64,000 nt of DNA from Xanthomonas sp. 10-10 (GCF_040182365.1 NZ_CP144460.1:1302001-1366000), one strand, 5' to 3'; positions 1-14,991 are shown, counted from the stretch's first letter. Translations and numbers: made by a program. Notes: generated from the letters alone by a model not told the origin.

Positions 1-264
1 CTGGGCCTGCAGACCTACTTCACCGCAGGCGTCAAGGAAGTGCGTGCCTGGACGGTCAGGGCGGGCTCCACCGCACCGCAGGCGGCGGCAGTCATCCATA
101 CCGATTTCGAGAAGGGCTTCATCCGCGCCGAGACGATCGGCTTCGATGACTTCATCAAGTATCGCGGCGAAGCCGGTGCGCGCGATGCGGGCCGTCTGCG
201 CCTGGAAGGCAAGGAATATCGGGTCCAGGAAGGCGACGTGCTGCACTTCCGTTTCAACGTCTGA
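1..264 (+). CDS. ychF: YchF-type P-loop ATPase/GTPase, C-terminal fragment
   Basis: The window opens inside this reading frame and shows only the last 87 residues, ending HFRFNV. The fragment matches the C-terminal TGS-like domain of YchF/OLA1: [10 protein letters not shown], then [23 protein letters not shown] and EGDVLHFRF. YchF is an Obg-related nucleotide hydrolase that binds ribosomes and takes part in stress responses. The P-loop lies outside the window, so the nucleotide-binding motif is not seen. The GTG at position 40 is internal, not a start, because the frame is open to the left edge. The family call is confident; the 5' end is missing. Confidence 0.93.
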   Translation: MGLQTYFTAGVKEVRAWTVRAGSTAPQAAAVIHTDFEKGFIRAETIGFDDFIKYRGEAGARDAGRLRLEGKEYRVQEGDVLHFRFNV

Positions 265-327
265 TCCGGTGTGCGCGGCGCTGATCGTCGCGCGCATTCA
301 GTAGTGACGAAGAGTTCAAAATTTTTG

Positions 328-356
328 TTGACACCGGGTGCGTCCCACAACAAAAT
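328..356 (+). promoter_or_regulatory. Likely sigma70 promoter of the tRNA/tuf unit
   Basis: A perfect TTGACA (328-333) is followed after 17 nt by CAAAAT (351-356), a 4/6 match to the -10 consensus. It lies 62 nt upstream of tRNA-Tyr. No other good promoter was seen between ychF and the first tRNA. Confidence 0.6.
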
Positions 357-417
357 AACGGGCTGCTTCACCCCGAACCGAATCGCCTCACCGCGCCACG
401 GTCCGGTAGTAAAAGCT

Positions 418-503
418 GGAGGGATACCCAAGCGGCCAACGGGGGCAGACTGTAAATCTGCTGGCTTACGCCTTCGGTGGTTCGAATCCACCTCCCTCCA
501 CCA
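418..503 (+). tRNA. tRNA-Tyr (GTA anticodon)
   Basis: 86 nt. Acceptor arms GGAGGGA (418-424) and TCCCTCC (493-499) pair fully, with discriminator A and an encoded CCA. The anticodon loop reads CTGTAAATC, giving GTA. The TTCGAATCC T-arm and a long variable arm fit a class II tRNA. First of three closely spaced tRNA genes ahead of tuf. Confidence 0.97.
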
Positions 504-532
504 GTTTCACGTTGTGGTATGCAGTTCCCGGC

Positions 533-606
533 GCGGGAGTAGTTCAACGGTAGAACCTCAGCCTTCCAAGCTGATGGTGCGGGTTCGATTCCCGTCTCCC
601 GCTCCA
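533..606 (+). tRNA. tRNA-Gly (TCC anticodon)
   Basis: 74 nt. Acceptor GCGGGAG pairs with CTCCCGC, followed by T and an encoded CCA. The anticodon loop CTTCCAA gives TCC, and the GGTTCGATTCC T-arm is present. It lies 29 nt after tRNA-Tyr. Confidence 0.97.
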
Positions 607-639
607 TTGAACGCAAATGCATGGCATAATGCAAAACTC

Positions 640-715
640 GCTCACGTAGCTCAGTCGGTAGAGCACCTCCTTGGTAAGGAGGAGGTCGAAGGTTCGATTC
701 CTTTCGTGAGCACCA
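640..715 (+). tRNA. tRNA-Thr (GGT anticodon)
   Basis: 76 nt. Acceptor GCTCACG pairs with CGTGAGC, then A and an encoded CCA. The anticodon loop CTTGGTAAG gives GGT. Third in the cluster, 47 nt before tuf; the Tyr-Gly-Thr-tuf order is the conserved tufB arrangement. Confidence 0.97.
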
Positions 716-762
716 TTACTCAATCGTCTTAAACTCCAAACGATTACCGAGAACTTGCACCC

Positions 763-1953
<1,191 letters not shown>

Positions 1954-1966
1954 GCAATACCTGCAG

Positions 1967-1991
1967 TTCGGCGGCTTCGGTCGCCGAATTT
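1967..1991 (+). terminator. Hairpin with UUCG loop after the first tuf
   Basis: A 9-bp stem (1967-1975 with 1980-1988) encloses TTCG closed by C-G, the very stable cUUCGg tetraloop. The outer arms read TTCGGCG and CGCCGAA and are followed only by TTT, so it may be a weak terminator or a processing/stability hairpin ahead of tRNA-Trp. The stem minus its outermost pair recurs after the second tuf. Confidence 0.55.
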
Positions 1992-2061
1992 GCGCGAATG
2001 GCGGGCCGGCTGAACCGCGGTCCGCCTTCGTTGTCTTAGGGTTTGCGGTAAACGAGTACAT

Positions 2062-2137
<76 letters not shown>

Positions 2138-2186
2138 CTCCTCTTTCCGGCCCAGCGATTCGGGTCAGATCGGTAACTAGAGCCGG

Positions 2187-2597
2187 ATGAATAGCAAAAT
2201 CGAGCCTTCCAAAAGCGCGTCTGCTGCCAGCGCTGATATCGTGAAATACGTGCTCTCCGCGATCCTGGTGGTTGCGGGGCTGTTTGTGTGGTTCTGGTTT
2301 TCTGCGCCGGAGCGCGCCACGCAGTTGGGAGCCTGGACGCCGCAGCTGCGTGCGCTGGCTGTCATCGTCGGGCTGGTGGCAGGTGCATTTGTCTTTCTGG
2401 GGACCGGCAAAGGCCGGGAAACCCGCGAATTCATGTCCGAATCCAGGTTTGAGTTGCGTAAGGTGGTCTGGCCAACGCGTCAGGAAGCCATTCGCACGAC
2501 CTGGGTCGTGATTGTTGTTGTGATCATTCTGAGTTTGCTGTTGGGCGGCTTCGACTTCGTCATCCAGAAGCTCACGCAGTGGTTCCTGGCTCGTTGA
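2187..2597 (+). CDS. secE: Preprotein translocase subunit SecE
   Basis: SecE clamps SecY and is essential for Sec-dependent export across the inner membrane. The 136 residues carry three predicted membrane spans, near residues 19-38, 56-74 and 108-126. Before the last span lies the conserved cytosolic amphipathic part with [14 protein letters not shown]. This is the three-span form found in enterobacteria and xanthomonads, longer than the single-span form of many bacteria. It follows tRNA-Trp and precedes nusG by 13 nt, so secE and nusG are one transcript. Confidence 0.97.
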   Translation: MNSKIEPSKSASAASADIVKYVLSAILVVAGLFVWFWFSAPERATQLGAWTPQLRALAVIVGLVAGAFVFLGTGKGRETREFMSESRFELRKVVWPTRQEAIRTTWVVIVVVIILSLLLGGFDFVIQKLTQWFLAR

Positions 2598-2610
2598 GGA
2601 GAATCAAGCA

Positions 2611-3168
2611 GTGAAGCGTTGGTACGTCGTTCACGCCTATTCAGGCTTTGAAAAATCTGTTGCGCAGGCGCTGCGCGATCGCATCGTCCGCACCGAGATG
2701 GAAGATCGTTTCGGTGAAGTGCTGGTGCCGACCGAAGAGGTCATCGAGATGCGCGCCGGCCAGAAGCGTCGGTCCGAGCGTAAGTTCTTTCCCGGCTACG
2801 TGCTGGTCCAGATCGAAACCCACGAAGAAGCCGGTATTCCGCGCATCGACAACGAAAGCTGGCATCTGGTGAAGGAAACTTCCAAGGTGATGGGTTTCAT
2901 TGGCGGTACCGCCGATCGTCCGTTGCCGATTCGCGACGAAGAGGCCGATGCGATCCTGCAGCGTGTGCAGGATGGTGTCGAAAAGCCGCGTCCGAAGGTG
3001 TTGTTCGAGCCGGGTCAGATGGTGCGTGTCACCGATGGCCCGTTCAACGACTTCAATGGCGTTGTTGAAGAAGTCAACTACGAGAAGAGCCGGTTGCGTG
3101 TCGCCGTGCTCATCTTTGGTCGCTCCACGCCGGTCGAGCTTGAGTTCGGCCAGGTCGAGAAGGGCTGA
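2611..3168 (+). CDS. nusG: Transcription termination/antitermination factor NusG
   Basis: NusG binds the RNA polymerase clamp, limits pausing and links polymerase to Rho or to ribosomal S10. The 185-residue protein has the NGN domain starting [14 protein letters not shown], with FFPGYVLVQ and VMGFIGG, and ends in a KOW domain ([21 protein letters not shown]). The start is GTG, 9 nt after GAGGAG at the secE stop. The reading frame and the family N-terminus agree. Coupled to secE. Confidence 0.98.
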   Translation: MKRWYVVHAYSGFEKSVAQALRDRIVRTEMEDRFGEVLVPTEEVIEMRAGQKRRSERKFFPGYVLVQIETHEEAGIPRIDNESWHLVKETSKVMGFIGGTADRPLPIRDEEADAILQRVQDGVEKPRPKVLFEPGQMVRVTDGPFNDFNGVVEEVNYEKSRLRVAVLIFGRSTPVELEFGQVEKG

Positions 3169-3173
3169 CCCGA

Positions 3174-3196
3174 GCAGGCGCCTGCTAGGCGCCTGC
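3174..3196 (+). terminator. Perfect hairpin after nusG
   Basis: A 9-bp perfect stem, GCAGGCGCC (3174-3182) with GGCGCCTGC (3188-3196), encloses TGCTA. Only CTTG follows, so it lacks a T-tract and may be a weak terminator or RNA-end hairpin separating secE-nusG from the rplK unit. Confidence 0.5.
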
Positions 3197-3214
3197 CTTG
3201 AATGCTGCTATAGT
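3186..3214 (+). promoter_or_regulatory. Probable promoter of rplK-rplA
   Basis: A -10 element TATAGT (3209-3214) is followed by a G+C-rich discriminator, GCGCGGC. The 18 nt at 3207-3224 match the S10 operon promoter at 19478-19495 at 17 positions. The -35 region at 17-nt spacing (TAGGCG, 3186-3191) is weak and overlaps the nusG hairpin. Confidence 0.5.
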
Positions 3215-3250
3215 GCGCGGCTCGCTGACCTGGCGACCGCCGGGTAAACA

Positions 3251-3272
3251 ATGGCTGCCGCATGGCGGCCAT
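3251..3272 (+). other. Hairpin in the rplK 5' leader
   Basis: ATGGCTGCC (3251-3259) pairs with GGCGGCCAT (3264-3272) around a GCAT loop, with one T-G pair. It lies in the transcribed leader, 95 nt before rplK. In E. coli ribosomal protein L1 represses this operon through the leader; whether this hairpin is that site was not established. Confidence 0.4.
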
Positions 3273-3366
3273 CTGCGTGTTGTACGCAACGCGACGCCGG
3301 GACGCGTGATTCTCCCGGTCCGATGGGGAGCCTGTTGTCAGGCGTTAGCACCCGGAGAGTATTGAA

Positions 3367-3795
3367 ATGGCTAAGAAAATAACTGCCTACATCAAGTTGC
3401 AGGTCAAAGCCGGTCAGGCCAATCCTGCACCGCCGGTCGGCCCTGCATTGGGTCAGCGCGGTTTGAACATCATGGAATTCTGCAAGGCGTTCAACGCTGC
3501 GACCTCCAAGCTGGAGCCGGGTTTGCCGACGCCGGTGATCATCACCGCGTATTCCGATCGTACCTTCACCTTTGTGACCAAGAGCACCCCGGCAAGCGTG
3601 CTGCTCAAGAAGGCGGCGGGTGTGACTTCCGGTTCGAAGCGTCCTAACAGCGACAAGGTCGGCAAGGTGACGCGCAAGCAGCTGGAAGAGATCGCCAAGA
3701 CCAAGGAAGCCGATCTGACGGCGGCCGAGCTCGAAGCGGCAGTTCGCACGATTGCGGGTACCGCCCGCAGCATGGGTTTGACGGTGGAGGGCTAA
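3367..3795 (+). CDS. rplK: 50S ribosomal protein L11
   Basis: L11 forms the GTPase-associated stalk base with 23S rRNA helices 43/44 and is needed for RelA activation. The 142 residues show the N-terminal [22 protein letters not shown] stretch in pieces typical of L11 ([18 protein letters not shown]) and the C-terminal rRNA-binding domain ending [10 protein letters not shown]. An SD GGAGAG lies 7 nt before the ATG. rplA follows after 3 nt. Confidence 0.99.
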   Translation: MAKKITAYIKLQVKAGQANPAPPVGPALGQRGLNIMEFCKAFNAATSKLEPGLPTPVIITAYSDRTFTFVTKSTPASVLLKKAAGVTSGSKRPNSDKVGKVTRKQLEEIAKTKEADLTAAELEAAVRTIAGTARSMGLTVEG

Positions 3796-3798
3796 GAC

Positions 3799-4497
3799 AT
3801 GGCACAGAACAAGCGCGTTAAGGCCATTGCGGCCGCAGTCGTTCCGGGCAAGAGCTATGCCTTCGAAGACGCAATCAAGATCCTGAAGACCGCCACCAAG
3901 GCCAAGTTCGTCGAATCCATCGACGTCGCCGTGCGCCTGGGCGTGGACGCCAAGAAGTCCGATCAGCAGGTACGCGGTTCGACCGTGCTTCCCGCCGGTA
4001 CCGGCAAGAGCGTGCGCGTTGCGGTGTTCGCACCGGCAGGCGCAAAGGCTGACGAAGCCCTGGCTGCGGGCGCCGAGGCAGTGGGCATGGACGACCTGGC
4101 CGAGAAGATGCAGGCCGGTGATCTGAACTACGACGTGGTCATCGCGACTCCGGACGCCATGCGCGTTGTCGGTAAGCTGGGCACCCTGCTGGGTCCGCGC
4201 GGCCTGATGCCGAACCCGAAGGTCGGCACCGTGTCGGCCAACCCGGGCGAAGCGGTCAAGAACGCCAAGTCGGGCCAGGTGCGTTACCGCACCGACAAGG
4301 CCGGCATCATCCACTGCACCATCGGCAAGGCCAGTTTCGACGACGAAGCGCTGAAGTCGAACCTGCAGGCGCTGCTGCTGGATCTGGTCAAGGCCAAGCC
4401 GGCGACCTCGAAGGGCACCTACCTGCAGAAGGTATCGGTCAGCTCGACGATGGGCCCGGGCGTGACGGTTGATCAGTCGAGCCTGTCGCTGAAGTAA
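3799..4497 (+). CDS. rplA: 50S ribosomal protein L1
   Basis: L1 builds the mobile L1 stalk at the ribosomal E site and in other bacteria represses its own operon. The 232 residues include [15 protein letters not shown], the family signature, and the C-terminal GPGVTVD segment. Its SD (GGAGG) lies within the last codons of rplK, so translation of the two genes is probably coupled. A 548-nt leader separates it from rplJ. Confidence 0.99.
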   Translation: MAQNKRVKAIAAAVVPGKSYAFEDAIKILKTATKAKFVESIDVAVRLGVDAKKSDQQVRGSTVLPAGTGKSVRVAVFAPAGAKADEALAAGAEAVGMDDLAEKMQAGDLNYDVVIATPDAMRVVGKLGTLLGPRGLMPNPKVGTVSANPGEAVKNAKSGQVRYRTDKAGIIHCTIGKASFDDEALKSNLQALLLDLVKAKPATSKGTYLQKVSVSSTMGPGVTVDQSSLSLK

Positions 4498-5045
4498 TCG
4501 AACGTGTCGGGCGTCATGCGCCTGACGTGTTTGTGCAGTACTGCATTGTTTTTCCGGCCCGGGTTACCGTGTGCTGGGAGTCCGTTCCCTCCTTTGGGGT
4601 AACGGACATTTTGAAGGCGATCGCCGGCATGTCCGGCGGTAGCCGTCAAAGACCGCAGGCGCGGTCAGCGCAGATCGACGACGGGCAGGGATGCTCGCAC
4701 TGGCATGGAGTCGCCGTCGATGCAGCGGGATCGCTTAATTGGTTCGTTTCGAACTGGCCGGCGTAGATGGTGTCGCCCTTCTGGAGTTTTCTGGTTTACG
4801 CGCGTCTGGGACATCCCGGATCGAGCCCACTCCAGGTCTAGAACGGCCACCAAAGGAACATCGGTCGATGTTCCCGGCTTCCAGGAAGGAGGCTGCCCTG
4901 GACCGCAACCGGCAGGAGCCGCGAGCGGAGTAGTTTGAAGCGGGGATTAGGGGATCTGGTATTGGGGATTTGCAGGAGCGGCTTCATGGCTTTCGACGAA
5001 TCACCAATCACCAATCACCAATCCCGGCTTTAACGGAGGAGTGCA
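4498..5045 (+). promoter_or_regulatory. Long rplA-rplJ intergenic region, likely L10 leader
   Basis: The 548 nt hold no convincing gene. In many bacteria this region carries the leader bound by the L10(L12) complex that represses rplJL; the position and length fit, but I could not fold it fully. One clear stem, GTCCGTTCCC with GGGGTAACGGAC (4580-4607, one bulge), is followed by ATTTT and could be an attenuator. A heptad inverted repeat occupies 4943-5026. The strong rplJ SD follows. Confidence 0.5.
4943..5026 (+). repeat. Inverted repeat of four 7-bp heptads per arm, copy 1
   Basis: The left arm (4943-4970) reads as GGGATTA, GGGGATC, TGGTATT, GGGGATT. The right arm (4999-5026) reads AATCACC three times and then AATCCCG, roughly the reverse complement. 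Each arm is 28 nt with a 28-nt loop. The right arm ends only a few nt before the rplJ SD, so the transcribed hairpin lies directly against the ribosome-binding site. A second copy is at 6084-6165. Confidence 0.75.
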
Positions 5046-5579
5046 ATGGCTCTCAATCTGTCCCAGAAGCAAGAAGTAGTCGCCGAGCTGGCAGACATCG
5101 CCGCCAAGGCCCACTCCCTGATCGCCGCCGAATACGCTGGCACCACGGTCTCCCAGATGACCGCGATGCGCAAGCAGGCCCGCGAAACCGGTGTGTTCTT
5201 GAAAGTTGTCAAGAACACCCTGGCCGTGCGTGCCGTCGAAGGTACCGAATTTGCTGTCGCGTCTGACAAGCTGGTCGGTCCTTTGGTGTATGCGTTTTCG
5301 ATGGAGGAGCCCGGCGCTGCCGGTCGCCTGATCAAGGAATTTGCCAAGAGCAACGACAAGCTGCAGGCCAAGGTTGTGGCAATCGGCGGGGAACTGTTCC
5401 CGGCCAGCCACGTCGACGTGTTGGCTTCGCTGCCGACCCGCGATCAGGCTCTGGCGATGCTGGCACGCGTGCTGTCCGAACCGGCTGCCATGTTCGCCCG
5501 TGCCGTCAAGGCCGTTGGCGACAAGCAGGGTGGTGGCGACGAAGCCGCCGCGCCGGTCGCCGAGACTGCCGAAGCTTGA
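5046..5579 (+). CDS. rplJ: 50S ribosomal protein L10
   Basis: L10 anchors the L7/L12 dimers to the stalk base and, bound to L12, represses its own mRNA in model bacteria. The 177-residue protein begins [16 protein letters not shown], has the [17 protein letters not shown] segment, and ends in an alanine-rich helix carrying the L12-binding part. A strong SD, GGAGGAG, lies 5 nt before the ATG. rplL follows after 55 nt. A heptad inverted repeat sits immediately upstream. Confidence 0.98.
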   Translation: MALNLSQKQEVVAELADIAAKAHSLIAAEYAGTTVSQMTAMRKQARETGVFLKVVKNTLAVRAVEGTEFAVASDKLVGPLVYAFSMEEPGAAGRLIKEFAKSNDKLQAKVVAIGGELFPASHVDVLASLPTRDQALAMLARVLSEPAAMFARAVKAVGDKQGGGDEAAAPVAETAEA

Positions 5580-5634
5580 TGTCCTAGCGTCTGCTAGAAA
5601 CCATTCCAGAATCAATTTCTAAAAGGTAATCACA

Positions 5635-6000
5635 ATGTCCCTTACCAACGAACAGATCGTCGACGCCATCGCCGAGAAGTCCCTGATGGAAGTGATGGAG
5701 CTGGTCAAGGCCATCGAAGAAAAGTTCGGCGTCTCCGCCGCCGCCCCGGTCGCTGCCGCTGCAGCCGGCCCGGCCGCCGTGGTCGAAGAGCAGACCGAGT
5801 TCAACGTGGTGCTGACCAACTGCGGCGCCAACAAGGTCGGCGTCATCAAGGCCGTCCGTGCCGTGACCGGCCTGGGTCTGAAGGAAGCCAAGGACCTGAC
5901 CGAAGCCGGTGGCATGCTGAAGGAAGGCGCCACCAAGGACGAAGCCGAGAAGATCAAGAAAGAACTGACCGAAGCCGGCGCGACTGTCGAAATCAAGTAA
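5635..6000 (+). CDS. rplL: 50S ribosomal protein L7/L12
   Basis: L7/L12 is the multicopy stalk protein that recruits and stimulates translational GTPases. The 121 residues divide into the N-terminal dimerisation helices, an Ala/Pro-rich hinge around residues 38-52, and the C-terminal domain with [19 protein letters not shown]. The SD is AAAAGG. The last codons and the next 9 nt (5992-6009) match the 3' end of tuf exactly. Confidence 0.99.
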   Translation: MSLTNEQIVDAIAEKSLMEVMELVKAIEEKFGVSAAAPVAAAAAGPAAVVEEQTEFNVVLTNCGANKVGVIKAVRAVTGLGLKEAKDLTEAGGMLKEGATKDEAEKIKKELTEAGATVEIK

Positions 6001-6042
6001 GCAATACCTTGCATCGCCAGCGTTTCATGGTGATGCACTGAA

Positions 6043-6070
6043 GGCTGGGAGCGTAGAGCTCCCGGCCTTT
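6043..6070 (+). terminator. Attenuator-like hairpin between rplL and rpoB
   Basis: GGCTGGGAGC (6043-6052) pairs with GCTCCCGGCC (6058-6067) around GTAGA, followed by TTT. The same gap in E. coli holds a partial terminator that reduces rpoBC transcription relative to rplJL; a similar role is inferred here. Confidence 0.6.
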
Positions 6071-6083
6071 GGCCGTTTCGGGC

Positions 6084-6165
6084 GGGAATCGAGAATCGGG
6101 ATTGGGGAATCGCAAATGCAACATCGCGTGCTCATCCGATTCCCATTTCTCCATTCCCGACTCCC
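6084..6165 (+). repeat. Inverted repeat of four 7-bp heptads per arm, copy 2
   Basis: The left arm (6084-6111) reads GGGAATC, GAGAATC, GGGATTG, GGGAATC. The right arm (6138-6165) reads GATTCCC, ATTTCTC, CATTCCC, GACTCCC, close to the reverse complement. Each arm is 28 nt with a 26-nt loop, the same build as the element before rplJ. It follows the rplL attenuator-like hairpin. Confidence 0.8.
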
Positions 6166-6183
6166 GGCCTCACCGAGTTGGTA

Positions 6184-6277
6184 GTTGGAAGTAGCGGGAG
6201 AAGGCGTGCTGGTGCCGGCAATACCAGCGACTTCCAACTGACAATTTTGTTATTTCAGGGCCGCCGCGACGCGGCCC
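6184..6277 (+). other. Nested hairpins in the rpoB leader
   Basis: GTTGGAAGT (6184-6192) pairs with ACTTCCAAC (6230-6238) and encloses a second stem, GCTGGT (6208-6213) with ACCAGC (6223-6228). A further stem, GGGCCGC (6258-6264) with GCGGCCC (6271-6277), lies just before the rpoB SD. Together with the two preceding elements, most of the 300-nt rplL-rpoB gap can be base-paired. Confidence 0.55.
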
Positions 6278-6300
6278 CCGCAGCCTAGGGTGAAGACCTC

Positions 6301-10452
<4,152 letters not shown>

Positions 10453-10463
10453 TCGAGCCGGAC

Positions 10464-10488
10464 CCCGGCGCCGCGATGCGGTGCCGGG
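10464..10488 (+). other. Hairpin between rpoB and rpoC
   Basis: An 11-bp stem, CCCGGCGCCGC (10464-10474) with GCGGTGCCGGG (10478-10488), has a 3-nt loop GAT and no T-tract. It is probably an mRNA stability or spacing structure, not a terminator. Confidence 0.5.
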
Positions 10489-10552
10489 AGCCGGAACGCA
10501 AGACCCTCGGTTTCATCTCAGATACGAAATTCCTCCGACCCGGAGATATCAA

Positions 10553-13500
10553 ATGAAAGACCTGCTCAACCTCTTCAATCAGCAGCGCCAGACGCTGGAT
10601 TTCGACGCGATCAAGATCGCGCTGGCGTCGCCGGACCTGATCCGTTCGTGGTCCTACGGCGAAGTGAAGAAGCCCGAAACCATCAACTACCGTACCTTCA
10701 AGCCGGAGCGTGACGGCCTGTTCTGCGCCGCGATCTTCGGACCGATCAAGGACTACGAGTGCCTGTGCGGCAAGTACAAGCGCATGAAGCACCGTGGCGT
10801 GGTCTGCGAAAAGTGCGGCACCGAAGTCACCCTGGCCAAGGTGCGTCGCGAGCGCATGGGTCATATCGACCTGGCCTCGCCGGTCGCGCACATCTGGTTC
10901 CTCAAGTCGCTGCCTTCGCGCATCGGCCTGATGCTGGACATGACCCTGCGCGACATCGAGCGCGTGCTGTACTTCGAAGCCTACGTGGTCACCGAGCCGG
11001 GCCTGACCCCGCTCGAGCGCCGCCAGCTGCTGACCGAAGAGCAGTACCTGACCGCACGCCAGGAGTACAACGACGACTTCGACGCCGCCATGGGCGCCGA
11101 AGCCGTGTACGAGCTGCTGCGCACGATCGACCTGCAGTCGGAAATGACCCGCCTGCGCGAGGAAATCGCCAGCACCGGTTCGGAAACCAAGCTCAAGCGC
11201 CTCACCAAGCGCATCAAGCTGATCGAAGCCTTCCTGGAATCGGGCAACCGTCCGGAGTGGATGGTCATGACCGTGCTTCCCGTGCTGCCGCCGGACCTGC
11301 GTCCGCTGGTGCCGCTGGATGGTGGCCGTTTCGCGACCTCGGATCTGAACGATCTGTACCGCCGCGTGATCAACCGCAACAACCGCCTGCGTCGCCTGCT
11401 CGAGCTCAATGCGCCGGACATCATCGTGCGCAACGAAAAGCGCATGCTGCAGGAATCGGTCGATGCGCTGCTGGACAACGGCCGTCGCGGCCGTGCCATC
11501 ACCGGCACCAACAAGCGTCCGCTGAAGTCGCTGGCCGACATGATCAAGGGCAAGCAGGGCCGGTTCCGTCAGAACCTGCTCGGCAAGCGCGTGGACTACT
11601 CCGGTCGTTCGGTCATCACCGTCGGTCCGTACCTCAAGCTGCACCAGTGCGGCCTGCCGAAGAAGATGGCGCTGGAGCTGTTCAAGCCGTTCGTGTTCGC
11701 CAAGCTGCAGCGTCGTGGCCTGGCCACCACCATCAAGGCCGCCAAGAAGCTGGTCGAGCGCGAAGAAGCCGAAGTCTGGGACATCCTCGAAGAAGTGATC
11801 CGCGAGCATCCGGTGCTGCTGAACCGTGCGCCGACCCTGCACCGTCTGGGCATCCAGGCGTTCGAACCGGTGTTGATCGAAGGCAAGGCCATCCAGCTGC
11901 ATCCGCTGGTGTGTACCGCGTTCAACGCCGACTTCGACGGTGACCAGATGGCCGTCCACGTGCCGCTCTCGCTGGAAGCCCAGCTGGAAGCGCGTGCGCT
12001 GATGATGTCCACCAACAACATCCTGTCGCCGGCCAACGGCGAGCCGATCATCGTGCCGTCGCAGGACGTGGTGTTGGGCCTGTACTACATGAGCCGCGCC
12101 CTGGAGAACAAGAAGGGCGAGGGCATGGTGTTTGCCAACACCAGCGAAGTGAAGCGCGCCTACGACAACCGCGTGGTGGAACTGCACGCCAAGGTCAAGG
12201 TCCGCATCACCCAGGTGGACGTTGACGCCGTCGATGGCAAGCGCACCAGCGGCACCTCGATCGTGGACACCACGGTCGGTCGTGCGCTGTTGAGCGAAAT
12301 CCTGCCCGAAGGCCTGCCGTTCCAGCTGGCCAACACCGAGATGACCAAGAAGAACATCTCGCGTCTGATCAACTCCAGCTACCGTCTGCTGGGTTTGAAG
12401 GACACCGTCGTGTTCGCCGACAAGCTGATGTACACCGGCTACGCCTACGCCACCCGCGCAGGCGTGTCGATCGGCATCGACGACATGCTGATCCCTGACG
12501 AGAAGAAGGGCATCCTCACCGAGGCCGAAGCCGAAGTGCTGGAAATCCAGGAGCAGTACCAGTCGGGCCTGGTCACCGCCGGCGAGCGCTACAACAAGGT
12601 CGTGGACATCTGGTCGCGTACCAGCGAGCGCATCGCCAAGGCGATGATGGACACCATCGGTACCGAGAAGGTCGAAAATGCCAAGGGCGAAACCATCGAC
12701 CAGAAGTCGATGAACTCGCTGTACATCATGGCCGACTCCGGTGCGCGTGGTAGCCAGGCGCAGATCCGTCAGCTGGCCGGTATGCGCGGCCTGATGGCGC
12801 GTCCGGACGGCTCGATCATCGAGACGCCCATCAAGGCCAACTTCCGTGAAGGCCTGAACGTGCAGGAGTACTTCAACTCCACCCACGGTGCCCGTAAGGG
12901 TCTGGCCGATACCGCGCTCAAGACCGCGAACTCGGGTTATCTGACCCGTCGTCTGGTCGACGTCGCGCAGGACGTGGTGATCACCGAAGTCGATTGCGGC
13001 ACCACCGAGGGGTTGATCATGACCCCGATCGTGGAAGGCGGCGACGTGGTGGAGCCGTTGAAGGAGCGCGTGCTGGGTCGTGTCGTGGCCGAGGATGTGT
13101 ACCTGCCGGGCAACGACGAAGAACCCATCGTCACCCGCAACACGCTGCTCGACGAAGCCTGGGTTGCCAAGCTGGAAGACGCCAGCGTGCAGTCGGTGAA
13201 GGTGCGCTCGACCATCAGCTGCGAGTCCTCGTTCGGCGTGTGCGCACGTTGCTACGGTCGCGATCTCGCACGCGGTCACCAGGTCAACATCGGTGAAGCG
13301 GTCGGCGTCATCGCCGCCCAGTCGATCGGCGAGCCGGGTACCCAGCTGACCATGCGTACGTTCCACATCGGTGGTGCGGCATCGCGTGCGGCGGCAGTGG
13401 ACAACATCACCGTCAAGACCACCGGTTCGATCAAGTTCAACAACCTGAAGTCGGTCGAGCATGCCAATGGCTCGCTGGTTGCGGTCTCGCGTTCGGGCGA

Positions 13501-14770
13501 ACTGTCCGTGCTCGACGGCCACGGTCGCGAACGCGAGCGTTACAAGCTGCCGTACGGCGCCACCATCACCGCAAAGGACGGCGATGCGGTCAAGGCCGGG
13601 CAGGGCGTGGCCAACTGGGATCCGCATAACCACCCGATCGTATCGGAAGTGGCCGGTTTCATCCGCTTCATCGACTTCGTCGACGGCGTCACCGTCATCG
13701 AGAAGACCGACGAGCTGACCGGCCTGGCGTCGCGCGAAATCACCGACCCGAAGCGTCGTGGTGCACAGGCCAAGGAACTGCGCCCGATCGTGCGCATCGT
13801 CGATGGCAAGGGCAACGACCTGACCATCCCGAACACCGATCTGCCGGCGCAGTACCTGCTGCCGCCGCGCTCCATCGTCAACCTGCAGGACGGCGCTGCC
13901 GTCGGCGTGGGCGACGTGGTTGCGAAGATTCCGCAGGAAGCGTCCAAGACCCGCGACATCACCGGTGGTCTGCCGCGCGTTGCCGACCTGTTCGAAGCAC
14001 GCAAGCCGAAGGATCCGGCGATCCTGGCCGAGCGCTCGGGTATCATCAGTTTCGGTAAGGACACCAAGGGTAAGCAGCGCCTGATCATCAAGGACACCGA
14101 TGGTTCGGAACACGAAGAGCTGATCCCGAAGTACCGCCAGATCATCGTGTTCGAAGGCGAGCACGTGACCAAGGGCGAAACCGTGGTGGACGGCGAGCCG
14201 AGCCCGCAGGACATCCTGCGTCTGCTGGGTGTCGAGCCGCTGGCCGCGTATCTGGTCAAGGAAATCCAGGACGTGTATCGCCTGCAGGGCGTGAAGATCA
14301 ACGACAAGCACATCGAAGTGATCACGCGTCAGATGTTGCGCAAGGTCGAGATCGTCGACCAGGGCAACAGCAAGTTCCTCAACGGCGAGCAGGTCGAGCG
14401 CCAGCGCGTCATCGAGGAAAATGCACGTCTGACCACGCGCAACGAACTGCCGGCCAAGTACGACCCGGTGTTGCTGGGTATCACCAAGGCCTCGCTGGCC
14501 ACCGAGTCGTTCATCTCGGCGGCGTCGTTCCAGGAGACCACCCGCGTGTTGACCGAGGCTGCCGTGCGCGGTACCCGCGACAACCTGCGCGGTCTGAAGG
14601 AAAACGTGATCGTGGGACGTCTGATCCCGGCCGGTACCGGTCTGGCGTATCACGCCGGCCGTCGCAAGTCTTCGGGTCTGACCGACTCGGAAATGGAAAC
14701 GCTGTCGGGCAAGCCCGCAGTGGCCGAACCGGTCGCAGCCGTGGCCGACGCTGGCGCGGACGAGGAGTAA
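10553..14770 (+). CDS. rpoC: DNA-directed RNA polymerase beta' subunit
   Basis: RpoC holds the catalytic magnesium of RNA polymerase. The protein has 1405 residues from the start chosen here. The N-terminal zinc ribbon has CLCGKYK and CEKCGTEV, the active site is NADFDGDQM, and the second zinc site has [11 protein letters not shown]. The frame is open 24 codons upstream to a GTG at 10481, but that GTG is inside the intergenic hairpin. The ATG at 10553, 7 nt after GGAG, gives the family N-terminus [10 protein letters not shown]. Confidence 0.98.
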   Translation: MKDLLNLFNQQRQTLDFDAIKIALASPDLIRSWSYGEVKKPETINYRTFKPERDGLFCAAIFGPIKDYECLCGKYKRMKHRGVVCEKCGTEVTLAKVRRERMGHIDLASPVAHIWFLKSLPSRIGLMLDMTLRDIERVLYFEAYVVTEPGLTPLERRQLLTEEQYLTARQEYNDDFDAAMGAEAVYELLRTIDLQSEMTRLREEIASTGSETKLKRLTKRIKLIEAFLESGNRPEWMVMTVLPVLPPDLRPLVPLDGGRFATSDLNDLYRRVINRNNRLRRLLELNAPDIIVRNEKRMLQESVDALLDNGRRGRAITGTNKRPLKSLADMIKGKQGRFRQNLLGKRVDYSGRSVITVGPYLKLHQCGLPKKMALELFKPFVFAKLQRRGLATTIKAAKKLVEREEAEVWDILEEVIREHPVLLNRAPTLHRLGIQAFEPVLIEGKAIQLHPLVCTAFNADFDGDQMAVHVPLSLEAQLEARALMMSTNNILSPANGEPIIVPSQDVVLGLYYMSRALENKKGEGMVFANTSEVKRAYDNRVVELHAKVKVRITQVDVDAVDGKRTSGTSIVDTTVGRALLSEILPEGLPFQLANTEMTKKNISRLINSSYRLLGLKDTVVFADKLMYTGYAYATRAGVSIGIDDMLIPDEKKGILTEAEAEVLEIQEQYQSGLVTAGERYNKVVDIWSRTSERIAKAMMDTIGTEKVENAKGETIDQKSMNSLYIMADSGARGSQAQIRQLAGMRGLMARPDGSIIETPIKANFREGLNVQEYFNSTHGARKGLADTALKTANSGYLTRRLVDVAQDVVITEVDCGTTEGLIMTPIVEGGDVVEPLKERVLGRVVAEDVYLPGNDEEPIVTRNTLLDEAWVAKLEDASVQSVKVRSTISCESSFGVCARCYGRDLARGHQVNIGEAVGVIAAQSIGEPGTQLTMRTFHIGGAASRAAAVDNITVKTTGSIKFNNLKSVEHANGSLVAVSRSGELSVLDGHGRERERYKLPYGATITAKDGDAVKAGQGVANWDPHNHPIVSEVAGFIRFIDFVDGVTVIEKTDELTGLASREITDPKRRGAQAKELRPIVRIVDGKGNDLTIPNTDLPAQYLLPPRSIVNLQDGAAVGVGDVVAKIPQEASKTRDITGGLPRVADLFEARKPKDPAILAERSGIISFGKDTKGKQRLIIKDTDGSEHEELIPKYRQIIVFEGEHVTKGETVVDGEPSPQDILRLLGVEPLAAYLVKEIQDVYRLQGVKINDKHIEVITRQMLRKVEIVDQGNSKFLNGEQVERQRVIEENARLTTRNELPAKYDPVLLGITKASLATESFISAASFQETTRVLTEAAVRGTRDNLRGLKENVIVGRLIPAGTGLAYHAGRRKSSGLTDSEMETLSGKPAVAEPVAAVADAGADEE

Positions 14771-14780
14771 GCGCTCCGAC

Positions 14781-14798
14781 GGCAGTCGCAAGACTGCC
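14781..14798 (+). other. Small hairpin after rpoC
   Basis: GGCAGT (14781-14786) pairs with ACTGCC (14793-14798) around CGCAAG. It precedes the terminator at 14815 and may protect the rpoBC mRNA end. Confidence 0.4.
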
Positions 14799-14814
14799 GT
14801 AAGCCAGGCGAAAA

Positions 14815-14838
14815 GGAGGGCAGGAGGCCCTCCGTTTT
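14815..14838 (+). terminator. Terminator of the rpoBC unit
   Basis: GGAGGGC (14815-14821) pairs with GCCCTCC (14827-14833) around AGGAG and is followed by GTTTT. It stands between rpoC and the str operon promoter. Confidence 0.8.
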
Positions 14839-14879
14839 CCGGCCTTTGGATGGGCCAGCAGGGTTAGGTTTCCGTGAAG

Positions 14880-14909
14880 TTGACGGAGTTTCGTCCTGCC
14901 AGCTATACT
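14880..14909 (+). promoter_or_regulatory. Promoter of the str operon
   Basis: The -35 element TTGACG (14880-14885) and -10 element TATACT (14904-14909) are separated by 18 nt, 5/6 matches to consensus each. The position, 82 nt before rpsL and after the rpoC terminator, supports it. Confidence 0.75.
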
Positions 14910-14991
14910 TCTCTGTCTCGGTGGGCCGTTTCGCGGCCTGCCTTCGTTTTCATGCAAGGCCGTTTCGGCCTCCAATCAGAAGAATCGACTG

